From positions 248,001-312,000 of the forward strand of contig UCHD01000001.1 in NCBI GenBank assembly GCA_900472175.1: DNA of 64,000 nt. Reading direction: 5' to 3'. Below are positions 16,234 to 24,742 of the stretch, piece by piece. Source of the stretch: Hyphomicrobiales bacterium. GTDB taxonomy: Bacteria; Pseudomonadota; Alphaproteobacteria; Rhizobiales; Rhizobiaceae. Position 1 is the first letter of the stretch. Each line of letters begins with the position of its first letter. Below the pieces are notes generated by a model. It saw only the letters and a program-made list of their open reading frames with translations. It was not told where the DNA came from and did not search any database. Both the position numbers and the translations under genes were made by a program.

Positions 16234-16800
16234 TCAGTTGCGGGCGATGATCTCGCGGCCATCGATCTTCATGTTGATACCCAGACTACCGGTGGCGCGG
16301 CGCATCAGAAAGCGCGGGCGGCGGTCGTTAAAGAGTGAGTGGCGGCGGCGCGGCTTGATATCGCGGGTGCGGACTTCGCCGAGATGATCTTCCAGCGGGC
16401 GTGCGACGCCGTCGGCTTCGACCATCAGCATCGGGATCCGGTAGGCTTCCGACCATGTGCGCCAATCGGCGGCAATGTCGGCCAGATCGTGGGCGACCAG
16501 CAGCGGGATGCAGAGATCCGGGTCATCATGGTGCAATTCTAGGGTCACGGTCACTTCTCCGTCTCCGTGGTCTATGGCGCGGGCAGCAACGCCCTTGAAG
16601 GCGCGAGCCGGCAAGGCGATCGACAGTGGCAAGCCGCTGGACGGCAAAACCTTGCGCAGCACCGCTCCACGCTCATCCAGGCTTATGGTGACATTGCTGG
16701 ACTGTCCGTGCAAGGTGTAGCTTGCCTGCTGGGGAAAGCGTTTCGGGTCCATTCGCAGTGTCGTTTCAACCCAAGCCGGTTGGGAAAGTGTTTTCAGCAT
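16234..16800 (-). CDS. DUF6101 family protein
   Basis: A 188-residue soluble protein that I place in DUF6101, a family of rhizobia and relatives. Recognisable parts are the N-terminal FPQQASYTLHGQ, a central LPARAFKGVAARAI and TLELHHDDPDLCIPLL, and a basic C-terminus with RRRHSLFNDRRPRFL. No catalytic motif or membrane segment is visible. Start ATG 16800 has AAGGGCGA upstream. It is monocistronic with its own terminator at 16167-16194. Function unknown. Confidence 0.75.
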   Translation of the reverse strand: MLKTLSQPAWVETTLRMDPKRFPQQASYTLHGQSSNVTISLDERGAVLRKVLPSSGLPLSIALPARAFKGVAARAIDHGDGEVTVTLELHHDDPDLCIPLLVAHDLADIAADWRTWSEAYRIPMLMVEADGVARPLEDHLGEVRTRDIKPRRRHSLFNDRRPRFLMRRATGSLGINMKIDGREIIARN

Positions 16801-17149
16801 TTCAATCGCCCTTGTTTTCCTTGAGAGCCGGTTCCCGGTCTTCTCGTCGGGACTTTTCGTCCTCTGTGAGCCAAGGATAGGTGGGTCGGGTTTGAGACCA
16901 CTTAAAAATCGCAGTTAAAAAACTTTGCATTTCCGGATGGTTAGCAAAGGTCAACGCAGCAGGGTTTCTCAAATCTGAAGAAAGTCGGCCGCATTTCGCC
17001 AATTGCCCATTCCCGCGCTGCGGGGTTGAGGAAAAGCCACGCACAAGGAAGACCAGCGATTGTGATGCCGATTATGGCCGCATTGCGCGGCATTGCGTCC
17101 GTCCGGGCACTTTAGCGCCGGGCAATCTCAGGCGATCGGCAGAGCGGCA

Positions 17150-19753
17150 ATGGTTTCCACATATATCGACTACAATCTCTTGGCGCGCGATATGAAGACG
17201 AGCCTCCAGCGTACGTCGCAGCAGACGCTGGTCGCCCGTGAAACCGAGTATTACAAGGCCAATATCGGCAAAGTCACCTCGATCGACGAGTTCCTTGATG
17301 ACTATCGGCTCTATGCCTATGCCATGAAGGCGCATGGTCTGGAAGATATGACTTATGCCAAGGCCTTCATGCGAAAGGTGCTGGAGAGCGACCTTAGCGA
17401 CGACAAAAGCTACGCCAATATGCTGACGGATGAGCGCTACCAGAATTTTGCGCGGGCGTTCAGTTTTTCCCAATCGACCGAGGTGATCCAAAGTGATGCA
17501 CAGGAAGACGCGCTGATCGGTCTGTATAACCAGTCCGTCTTGAACATCGATTCAAAGATGGCCGGGGAGACGCGTTACTACGACACAGTGATAGGCACGA
17601 TTACCAACGTGGATCAGTTTCTGCAGAACGACAGGTTACGATCCTATGCGTTCCGGGTGTTCGGCGTTGACGAAAAATATTTCGATTATGCCAAGGTGCG
17701 CGGTGCGCTGGTCAGCGATCTCAACGACCCGAACAGCTACTACAATATTAATTTTGCACCCGGCCTGGCGAGCGCAGAGGCGACCAAAGCCTCATCCACT
17801 AAGGCACTTTCGGCTCTGACGAGCCGGGGACTATCGCAGGCGCGCATAACCGCGATCGACGGCCTTTTGGCACTGCCCCAAACCCCGAATGAAGACAGGG
17901 TGAAGCTGCAGGCCGAAAAAACCACCCTGCAAAACAACATTACCACGATTAACAATGCATTCCCCGAAATGACCGCCAATATCGATGCCTATGCGGGCGT
18001 CGAAGCTGAAATCGCCGGTCTGAAGACCCAGATGGCAAAGCCCGGTCTCACGGAGGCGGAGCGGGCTGCGTTCCAGGCTCAGATCGACCAGCGCCAGGCG
18101 ACGCTCGCGACCATGAAGGGCGTGAACTTCTATTCGAAGGATTTGAAGACCAAGCAGGAGGAGAGCACGGCCACAATTGCACGGCTCGCCGTTTTCAAGG
18201 ATCTGGCCTTGATGTACGATTTTGCGGCGGATGGCTCTGTGCCGGCAGGCGGAACGGCACAGGCAGCAGACAGCCGCAAGGCGACCATGGAAGTTTACGC
18301 CTATAAGGCGCCGCGCGCGACGACAGCGGTCGCGCTGCTGCATAAGGCTTACTATGAAAATGCGATCGGAAACATCACCACGGTTGCGCAGATCAAGGGC
18401 GACAGCCGGCTTTATTCCTACATCCTCACCGCATTTGGCCTGCCGTCCAGCGCGACAGTGTCGACGCTCGAAAGCATCCTGACCAGCGATCCAAACGACC
18501 CGACGAGTTTCGTGAATACCAAGGGGGGCGAGTACAACGCCAAATACAAGGAATTGAGGGCGGCGTTTAACTTCAAGACGGACGGGACGCTGGCGGCTGG
18601 CGATAAACCGCAGACGGCGGCGCAGACCAAGCTGACGTCAGATTATTATATGGTACGCTACAACGACGCCGACGAGGCTGCCGATGAGACCCTGATCAAA
18701 TCTTTCAAGAGCTTGATGAAGGTCGTCTCCAATGTCGACGATCTGATCGCCGATAACAAGATCATGAAGTTGGCGCTCACCGCCGTCGGCCTCGAAAACG
18801 AGGCAGACACGGCGCGTAAGATCAAGAAGGTGCTGACCAGCGATCTCAACGATCCGAAGAGCTATGTCTACACGCTCAAGGACGATCGTTATGTTCAGCT
18901 GGCCAAGGCGTTCAATTTCAATGCGGATGGATCGGCAGGCATTCCGATGCTGGCCCAAGCCGAATCCGAAATCCTCAACACCGCCAAATCCTATGTCATC
19001 GAAAAGAGCCGGTTCGCCACCGAGGATGAAAAGACCAAGGCGACCGCGGAAGCGAAATATTACAGCACCGAAATCACAAAGATCAAATCGCTCGACGGGT
19101 TCCTTTCGAACCGGCGCCTGGTCGATTTTGCTCTTGTCTCCGCCGGGATCGATCCTGAAACGGTGACCATGGACTATGTCCGCAAGATGTTCGAATCCGA
19201 TTTCAACGACCCGAACAGCTTCATCAACGAGGAACCGAACTCGACGGCCTATAAGGAGCTCGTCGCCTCCTACAGTTTTGACAAAAACGGTAATGTGACC
19301 CGGCCGGATATTGGCATCCAGACCAAACGCGGCCTGCTGGAAACCGAGGACCTCTACCTCAACCAGACCCTTGAGCAACAAAAGGGCGAGGACAATGCCG
19401 GCGTGCGGCTTGCGTTGTATTTCCGCCGCCAGGCAACAGGCGTCAACACCGCCTACGATCTCCTGGCCGACAGCGCGCTGATGCAGGTCGTCCGGACGGC
19501 ATTCAGCATCCCGGAAGCCATGTCGACTGCCAATGTCGATATCCAATACGCCTATATCAATCGCGTGCTCGAGGTGAAGGACCTGCAGGATCCGGAAAAA
19601 CTGGAAAAACTGCTCATGCGCTTCACCGCTCTCTATGATGTCGAGAACAATGTCGATGTCTCCGGCGCGCAGATCATCCTGTCGGGCGGCGGTGGCGGCA
19701 TCAGTGCCGACGCGTTGTTCAGCCTGTCACAGCTGCGCCTCGGCGGCCGCTGA
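17150..19753 (+). CDS. Large multi-repeat DUF1217 protein
   Basis: An 867-residue protein made of about six DUF1217-type repeats, near residues 29-108, 137-205, 396-475, 510-590, 633-712 and 751-832. Each repeat has a YY/YF start, a (V/I)-x-(S/N)-(I/V)-D-x-(F/L) segment and a closing motif such as SDLNDPNSY, SDPNDPTSF, SDLNDPKSY or SDFNDPNSF, often followed by F(N/S)F. A Lys/Glu/Ala-rich probably coiled-coil region separates repeats 2 and 3 (about residues 205-330). No signal peptide. The tail is glycine-rich (LSGGGGGISADALFSLSQLRL). DUF1217 proteins are otherwise found in rhizobial flagellar clusters; no flagellar gene is close here. Weak Shine-Dalgarno. Function unknown. Confidence 0.85.
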   Translation: MVSTYIDYNLLARDMKTSLQRTSQQTLVARETEYYKANIGKVTSIDEFLDDYRLYAYAMKAHGLEDMTYAKAFMRKVLESDLSDDKSYANMLTDERYQNFARAFSFSQSTEVIQSDAQEDALIGLYNQSVLNIDSKMAGETRYYDTVIGTITNVDQFLQNDRLRSYAFRVFGVDEKYFDYAKVRGALVSDLNDPNSYYNINFAPGLASAEATKASSTKALSALTSRGLSQARITAIDGLLALPQTPNEDRVKLQAEKTTLQNNITTINNAFPEMTANIDAYAGVEAEIAGLKTQMAKPGLTEAERAAFQAQIDQRQATLATMKGVNFYSKDLKTKQEESTATIARLAVFKDLALMYDFAADGSVPAGGTAQAADSRKATMEVYAYKAPRATTAVALLHKAYYENAIGNITTVAQIKGDSRLYSYILTAFGLPSSATVSTLESILTSDPNDPTSFVNTKGGEYNAKYKELRAAFNFKTDGTLAAGDKPQTAAQTKLTSDYYMVRYNDADEAADETLIKSFKSLMKVVSNVDDLIADNKIMKLALTAVGLENEADTARKIKKVLTSDLNDPKSYVYTLKDDRYVQLAKAFNFNADGSAGIPMLAQAESEILNTAKSYVIEKSRFATEDEKTKATAEAKYYSTEITKIKSLDGFLSNRRLVDFALVSAGIDPETVTMDYVRKMFESDFNDPNSFINEEPNSTAYKELVASYSFDKNGNVTRPDIGIQTKRGLLETEDLYLNQTLEQQKGEDNAGVRLALYFRRQATGVNTAYDLLADSALMQVVRTAFSIPEAMSTANVDIQYAYINRVLEVKDLQDPEKLEKLLMRFTALYDVENNVDVSGAQIILSGGGGGISADALFSLSQLRLGGR

Positions 19754-19767
19754 CTACCCGTCGTTTA

Positions 19768-21198
19768 TCAGGCTTTCAACACCTTGCCGGGGTTCATGAT
19801 CCCGGCGGGGTCGAAGGCATGCTTGATGCGTTGCATCAGATCGATCTCGATGGGCGAACGGACCTCAGCCAGTTCGTCGCGCTTCAGCTGGCCTATGCCG
19901 TGTTCCGCCGAGATCGAGCCGTTGTATTTCAGGACGATGCCGTGAACGATGGCGTTCATCTCGCGCCAACGGCCGATGAACTGATCCTTGTCGGCACCGA
20001 TCGGCTGCGAGATATTATAATGAATATTGCCGTCGCCCATGTGGCCAAACGAGCAGATGCGGGCGCCGGGAATGGCTTTCATCACAGCCGCATCGGCCTC
20101 CGCCATGAAGGCCGGAATGCTGGAAACCGGTACCGATACGTCGTGCTTGATCGACCCGCCCTCCGGCTTCTGCGCCGGCGACATGCTTTCGCGCATATGC
20201 CACAGGCTCTTGCGCTGGGCTTCGCTGGCCGCCACCACGGCATTCTCGATGAGGCCGCTGGAGATTTCGGTTTCAAGCAGTGACTGCATCATCCGCTCGG
20301 CGCTTTCAGCCGAATCCGAGGTCGAGATATCGATCAGCGCATACCACGCATGAACCGTCTCCATCGGGTCGCGCACGTCGGGAATATGCTTTGCAGTGAA
20401 TTCGACGCCGAGGCGCGGCATCAGTTCAAAACCGGTCAGCGCCGGACCGCAAAGGCTCGAGGCCTTGTCGAACAGGGCGAGTGCATCGTCAACGCTTTTC
20501 AAACCGGCAAAGGCGACCTGATGGCCGCGTGGCTGCGGAAACAGCTTGAGCACCGCGCCCGTGATGATGCCGAGTGTGCCCTCTGCGCCGATGAACAGGT
20601 CGCGCAGGTCGTAGCCGGTATTGTCCTTCTTCAGCCGCCGCAGCCCATCCCAGATCTCGCCGGTCGGCAGAACCACTTCCAGGCCGAGGCAGAGTTGCCG
20701 CATATTGCCATAGGCCAGCACTGCGGTGCCTCCTGCATTGGTGGAGAGATTGCCGCCGATGCGGCAGGATCCTTCCGAACCCAGCGACAGCGGGAACAGC
20801 CGGTCATGCGCTTCCGCCGCCTTCTGGATATCGGCAAGAATGCAGCCGGCATCGGCGACGATGACATTGCCGACGGGATCGATATCGCGAATGCGGCTCA
20901 GCCGCTGCAGAGACAGGACGATATCGGCAGCGCCGGTGCGCGGGATCTGGCCCGCCACATGGCCGGTATTGCCGCCTTGGGGCACGATCGCAACGCCGGT
21001 TTCGCTGGCGAGCTTGAGGATCTGCGAGACCTCTTCGACGCTGCCAGGCCGCAGCACCAGCGGCGCATTACCCTTGTAGAGGCCGCGGGATTCGACGAGA
21101 TAAGGCGCAATGTCAGCCTGATCCGTCAGCGCATTGGCCGCACCGACGATGGCGGTAAAACGGGCGATCAGGTCGGTGGAGGGCGGGGTGTTGGTCAT
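19768..21198 (-). CDS. FAD-binding oxidoreductase (GlcD / D-2-hydroxy-acid dehydrogenase type)
   Basis: A 476-residue flavoenzyme. The N-terminal FAD-binding type-4 (PCMH) domain shows IVPQGGNTGHVAGQ, GGNLSTNAGGTAVLAYGN and GAEGTLGIITGAVLKL. The C-terminal FAD-oxidase domain shows the metal-binding SFGHMGDGNIHYN, and the GIGQLKRDEL and MNPGKVL ending. This layout is shared by D-lactate, D-2-hydroxyglutarate and glycolate dehydrogenases; the substrate cannot be chosen from the sequence. ATG 21198 lies four bases after the stop of tsaC, so the two genes are probably translationally coupled, tsaC first. Confidence 0.93.
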   Translation of the reverse strand: MTNTPPSTDLIARFTAIVGAANALTDQADIAPYLVESRGLYKGNAPLVLRPGSVEEVSQILKLASETGVAIVPQGGNTGHVAGQIPRTGAADIVLSLQRLSRIRDIDPVGNVIVADAGCILADIQKAAEAHDRLFPLSLGSEGSCRIGGNLSTNAGGTAVLAYGNMRQLCLGLEVVLPTGEIWDGLRRLKKDNTGYDLRDLFIGAEGTLGIITGAVLKLFPQPRGHQVAFAGLKSVDDALALFDKASSLCGPALTGFELMPRLGVEFTAKHIPDVRDPMETVHAWYALIDISTSDSAESAERMMQSLLETEISSGLIENAVVAASEAQRKSLWHMRESMSPAQKPEGGSIKHDVSVPVSSIPAFMAEADAAVMKAIPGARICSFGHMGDGNIHYNISQPIGADKDQFIGRWREMNAIVHGIVLKYNGSISAEHGIGQLKRDELAEVRSPIEIDLMQRIKHAFDPAGIMNPGKVLKA

Positions 21199-21202
21199 AG
21201 GG

Positions 21203-22177
21203 TCATTCCCGTGGGGCAGCAGCGCGTTCGATCCGGTCGAGGATTGCCTCGCCAAGACCCTCGTTGGGGATTGCACCAAAGGCAATGGTTTTGGCGCCGG
21301 ACGCATCGGCCTGTTTCATGAAGGCAAACAGATTGGCAGCGGCTTCGCGCAGGTTTGCGGATGGGCTGAGGTCGAGGATGATTGCTGCGTTTTCCTCGCC
21401 CGGCAAAGGCTTTCCGCCGAAACGGATCAGCGCTTCTTCCGGTTTGACATCCGACGCATTCAGCCGCACCGCAGCACCTGGGGCATAATGTGATGCGAGC
21501 ATGCCCGGCGCTTCGATCGCAGCGCCCGCCGTTTCCGGCCGCAATACCGTTTTGCCGGTCAGTGCTTCGATATCGGCGACATCCAGACCGCCTGGACGCA
21601 ACAGCCGGATTTCTCCGCCATCGACCTTGATTATGGTTGATTCCAGTCCGATTTCGGCTGGGCCAGCGTCAAGGATGAGCGCCAGCTTGCCGCCAAGATC
21701 GGCTTCGACATGGGCGGCGCTGGTCGGGCTGATCTTGCCTGATGTATTGGCGCTGGGTGCTGCGAGAGGTCTGCTGAAACGGGCGATCACTTGGCGGGAA
21801 AACCCTTCCGGCATGCGGATGCCGAGCGTGTCGAGACCGGCCGAGGCAAGCGGGTGGACGTCGCTGTCCGGCTTTAGCGGTAGGATCAATGTCAGCGGTC
21901 CGGGCCAGAAGGCTTCGGCCAGCTTTCGCGACAAGCGATCAAAGCTTACATGCGCTTCCGCCATGGCAAAATCGGCGACATGGCAGATCAGCGGATTGAA
22001 GCGGGGGCGGCCCTTCATTTCATAGATGCGGCTGATTGCATCGGGATTGGTGGCGTCGGCCGCCAGCCCGTAGACCGTCTCGGTCGGGATCGCCACCGGC
22101 AGACCTTCGCCAAGCGTCTCGCAGGCAATCGCCAGGGCATGCTCCGGCTCGGTCCGTGTGTCTATGATCAGCGCCAT
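21203..22177 (-). CDS. tsaC: L-threonylcarbamoyladenylate synthase, Sua5 two-domain form
   Basis: A 324-residue enzyme that makes threonylcarbamoyl-AMP from threonine, bicarbonate and ATP for the t6A modification of ANN-decoding tRNAs. The YrdC domain (residues 10-205) has PTETVYGLAADATNPDA, KGRPRFNPLICHV, GIRMPEGF, and the APSANTSGKISPT segment. A linker and a C-terminal Sua5 domain (ASHYAPGAAVRL onward) make it the long Sua5 form and not the short E. coli TsaC. ATG 22177 follows GGAAG; a TTG 18 bases earlier is less likely. Divergent from the GGDEF gene at 22403, coupled to the FAD oxidase downstream. Confidence 0.95.
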   Translation of the reverse strand: MALIIDTRTEPEHALAIACETLGEGLPVAIPTETVYGLAADATNPDAISRIYEMKGRPRFNPLICHVADFAMAEAHVSFDRLSRKLAEAFWPGPLTLILPLKPDSDVHPLASAGLDTLGIRMPEGFSRQVIARFSRPLAAPSANTSGKISPTSAAHVEADLGGKLALILDAGPAEIGLESTIIKVDGGEIRLLRPGGLDVADIEALTGKTVLRPETAGAAIEAPGMLASHYAPGAAVRLNASDVKPEEALIRFGGKPLPGEENAAIILDLSPSANLREAAANLFAFMKQADASGAKTIAFGAIPNEGLGEAILDRIERAAAPRE

Positions 22178-22402
22178 CAAGCTTCCAAACGTCAATGCGC
22201 CCTCACCGGGAGGCAGGCGGGCGCTCCGGCGTTTCCTTTACAGGGCGAAGCCGGACATTGCCAAGCGCATTTGAAATGCACGCCCAACTGTCCCTCTTTG
22301 CAACACCCAAAATTAAGATTTCTTAAAATGCGACAGGTCCGGTTAGCGGCGGAGAAAGTTGCCCATGCTAGCTGTCTGATCCTGCACCTAGCCGGAGCCC
22401 CT

Positions 22403-23464
22403 ATGGTCAACAAGAAATCCATGCCGACCGACCTTGCCCTGCGCATCGCCACCGCCATGCATCAGATGGGCATCGATGCCATTCCCCGGAATTACGAGCT
22501 GGTCTACGAAGCCTATGGCGGCGCCAATCCGGATCTGGTGCGCGACTTCATTGCGCTCGGCAAATACAAGTCGCAATCGGCGCTTGACGAACTTGGCCGC
22601 AAATATCTGCCGCACCATCATGAAGCCAGCGTATTGGCGCGGTCGACGACGATCGTGCGCGACGAGATGAGCAATTTCATGAACCTGTTGTCGCGCGAAA
22701 AAGATCAGCTCGATGATTACGGGCGTCTGATCAGCGAGGCGACCAAGGCGTTGGTGGTTTCCGGTGACGCGAGCCAGACGGCGCTGCAGAACTCCATTCA
22801 GGCATTGAAGCGGGCCACCGAGCGGCAGGTGTCACACAATGCCGAAATGGAGCAAAGCGTCACCGCGCAATCCACCGTGATCGCCGGAGTCCAGAAAGAC
22901 CTTGCCGATTTCGAGGCGCGGAAATTTTCCGATGCGGTCACCGGTCTTGCCAATCGCCGCGCCTTCAACAAGGCTCTCGCCAAGGTCTATGCCGATCCCG
23001 ACATGCCGCTTGCCTGCGGCATTGCCATTGCCGAACCGGATACCAGCCGGCGCCTGTCGGGAGAGCAGGCCGCCGCCCTGGCCGAGCCGCTCGCCCGCCA
23101 TATCGGCGGCATCATCCAGCAGGCATTTCCCGCAAGCGAACTGGTCGCCCGTTTCGACGGCACGCGTTTCGGGTTTCTGGTCGGCGCGGGCGAGGAACGG
23201 GAAGTGGTGCGGCTTGTCGCATTGTTGCGTTCGGCCTTGCGCAGCACGCATTTCAAACACCCGAAAACCGGGCGCGACCTCGGCTGTGTGACGCTTTCGG
23301 TGGGAGTGTGTATGTCGGATGATGCCGGCAACGCCTTCGATCTTGTCGGTACGGCCGAAAAGGCGCTTGCGAAGGCGCAGGGCAAAGGTGGCGACCAGAC
23401 GATCGTGCACGGGGCCGAACACGAACAGCAACCCGGGCGGGATTGGCTGATCTACAAGCAGTGA
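22403..23464 (+). CDS. Cytoplasmic protein with degenerate GGDEF domain
   Basis: A 353-residue protein without membrane segments. The N-terminal 165 residues are helical (MHQMGIDAIPRNYELVYEAYGG, then a coiled coil rich in Gln, Glu and Ala). Residues 175-335 form a diguanylate cyclase-like domain with FSDAVTGLANRRAFNKAL and SVGVCMS. At the active site the usual GG(D/E)EF is replaced by DGTRF (ARFDGTRFGFLVG), so c-di-GMP synthesis is not expected. It may be a c-di-GMP or protein-binding regulator. GGAG sits eight bases before ATG. Tail-to-tail with the DUF6656 gene with no gap. Confidence 0.88.
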   Translation: MVNKKSMPTDLALRIATAMHQMGIDAIPRNYELVYEAYGGANPDLVRDFIALGKYKSQSALDELGRKYLPHHHEASVLARSTTIVRDEMSNFMNLLSREKDQLDDYGRLISEATKALVVSGDASQTALQNSIQALKRATERQVSHNAEMEQSVTAQSTVIAGVQKDLADFEARKFSDAVTGLANRRAFNKALAKVYADPDMPLACGIAIAEPDTSRRLSGEQAAALAEPLARHIGGIIQQAFPASELVARFDGTRFGFLVGAGEEREVVRLVALLRSALRSTHFKHPKTGRDLGCVTLSVGVCMSDDAGNAFDLVGTAEKALAKAQGKGGDQTIVHGAEHEQQPGRDWLIYKQ

Positions 23465-24070
23465 TCAGAGGCTGCCGATGATCTTGCGAAGCGCTTCGTT
23501 GCGGGCGCCGAGCAGAAGCACGTTCTTCAGCGCTTCCTTGGGATCGCGGGTGCGAAACAGCAGCCCGTTGTCATGCACTGCACGATTGACGGTCAGCTTG
23601 CCTGCCTCGGCGTCCATCTCCGTGGCGACGGCGAAATACATCCGCGAGTAGCCGAGCTTGATCTTCTCGAAGAAATGCTGGTCGTCGCCGATATCGGAGA
23701 AGAAATTGGCAATATAGAACGACCAACGGACGTCTTCGAACTTGGCAAATTTCGTCCGTGCGGCGGTGACATGACAATAGCCGAGGTGCGGGCTATCGGC
23801 GAGCGTCCGGTGAAAGAGCAGCTTTGGAAAACGGATCGAGCGATGGAAGCTGTTGATCCGGTCGTGCGTGACGGAGCCGGCCGCTTCGAGCTTCTTGCCC
23901 GTGCGGGCAGCGACTTCCTGATGGGTCAGATAGCGCTTCTCGGCCGCGCTCCATTGCTGCTGGTGCCGGTTGATCCGTCCGGTGCGCAGGAATTCGGTAT
24001 AGATCGCGGCCTTCGGCGAGGGTGCCGGCTTCTTGACCACAGCGGCATCGAAATATCTCAAGTTTGACAT
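23465..24070 (-). CDS. DUF6656 family protein (rhizobial)
   Basis: A 201-residue protein from ATG 24070. It begins SNLRYFDAAVVKK and contains an Arg-rich central part (RINRHQQQWSAAEKRYLTH), HLGYCHVTAARTKFAKF, and WSFYIANFFSDIGDDQHFFEKIKLGYSRMYFAV, ending in a helical KNVLLLGARNEALRKI. I associate this with DUF6656, a family I know only from Rhizobiaceae, by recall. No known catalytic motif, no membrane span. The same frame is open 11 codons further upstream to a TTG, but without better ribosome-binding support. Function unknown. Confidence 0.65.
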   Translation of the reverse strand: MSNLRYFDAAVVKKPAPSPKAAIYTEFLRTGRINRHQQQWSAAEKRYLTHQEVAARTGKKLEAAGSVTHDRINSFHRSIRFPKLLFHRTLADSPHLGYCHVTAARTKFAKFEDVRWSFYIANFFSDIGDDQHFFEKIKLGYSRMYFAVATEMDAEAGKLTVNRAVHDNGLLFRTRDPKEALKNVLLLGARNEALRKIIGSL

Positions 24071-24437
24071 CGGCCTGTACCAGAATGCGGGATGTGTGGA
24101 CAAAACACACCGGGACGGAATCGCTTATCAGCTAAAGCTACTGCGTTATGGTTAATGCAGTCTTTCTGGGCTTAAACCTTTTGCCTCGACCTTGTGCGAT
24201 GGCGATGGCGGCACTGTTACTGCGAAATGTCGCAAAGAGGCCGCATCCGTGCCGTTTGCCGAAGCGGCGTGCTGAAAACCGGACTTTTGCTTGAAAATCA
24301 GCCGATCACATTGTTTCTGCTTATAAAATAGCCAGCTTTCCGGCGGCGCTATGCAATATTCGCCGTGTCGTCTTTCTGGAACCCGATGTCGTTAACCGGC
24401 GGCTGTTTTTCGAGGACTGAGGATTAGATGAAGACAC
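24071..24437. other. Intergenic region with no gene seen
   Basis: About 365 bases between the DUF6656 start and the cobalamin riboswitch. I see no frame with a ribosome-binding site or coding character. The AT-richer stretch around 24300-24330 (TTGTTT, TATAAAAT) could hold a promoter for the riboswitch operon, but this is not a firm call. Confidence 0.5.
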
Positions 24438-24606
24438 TCAAGGTGCCGCCTTTATAGGGAAGGGCGGAGAATTGGGAAGCCGGTCGAAATCCGGCGCTGC
24501 CCCCGCAACGGTGGTGGAGCGAAACCTCGGCAAAAGGCCACTGGAGAAATCCGGGAAGGCGCCGGGACAGTCCGCAAGGACAGCTCCAGAGCCCGGAAAC
24601 CAGCCT
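24438..24606 (+). ncRNA. Cobalamin (B12) riboswitch upstream of gbcAB-like operon
   Basis: The conserved aptamer elements occur in order. GGTGCCGCC (from 24441) opens the aptamer. The core GGGAAGCCGGTCGAAATCC is followed directly by GGCGCTGCCCCCGCAACGG (24474-24511). GGCCACTGG and CCGGGAAGGCGCCGGG come next (24536-24565), and the 3-prime B12 box AGCCCGGAAACCAGCC lies at 24590-24605. This matches the standard adenosylcobalamin riboswitch class. It lies 137 bases before the start codon of the Rieske oxygenase gene, same strand, with no gene between. In bacteria such switches normally lower expression when B12 is plentiful. Confidence 0.93.
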
Positions 24607-24633
24607 TGTGATGAAATTGATGTCTGGGTTGCG

Positions 24634-24705
24634 GCGGGCAGCCGGAAGGAGGACCACACTAACCACGCGCTCTCCCGGCGCGGCGGTGGTTCCTTTCCTG
24701 CCTGC
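24634..24705 (+). promoter_or_regulatory. Long stem-loop, probable riboswitch expression platform
   Basis: GCGGGCAG (24634-24641) can pair with CTGCCTGC (24698-24705), GGAAGGAGGACCAC with GTGGTTCCTTTCC inside it, and CGCGC with GCGCG at the tip. The stem sits between the B12 box and the gene. No U-run follows, so it is not an ordinary intrinsic terminator; the ribosome-binding AAGGA (24731-24735) lies outside it. Confidence 0.5.
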
Positions 24706-24742
24706 TGCCACCGTAAAAGTTGGCGAGCACAAGGAAATGACC

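Noticed and set aside
16802..17044. Minus-strand frame ending just before the DUF6101 gene (possible 42-residue peptide from ATG 16930)
   Set aside because: No ribosome-binding site, AT-rich promoter-like sequence inside, and no recognisable family. Kept out as more likely the DUF6101 promoter region.
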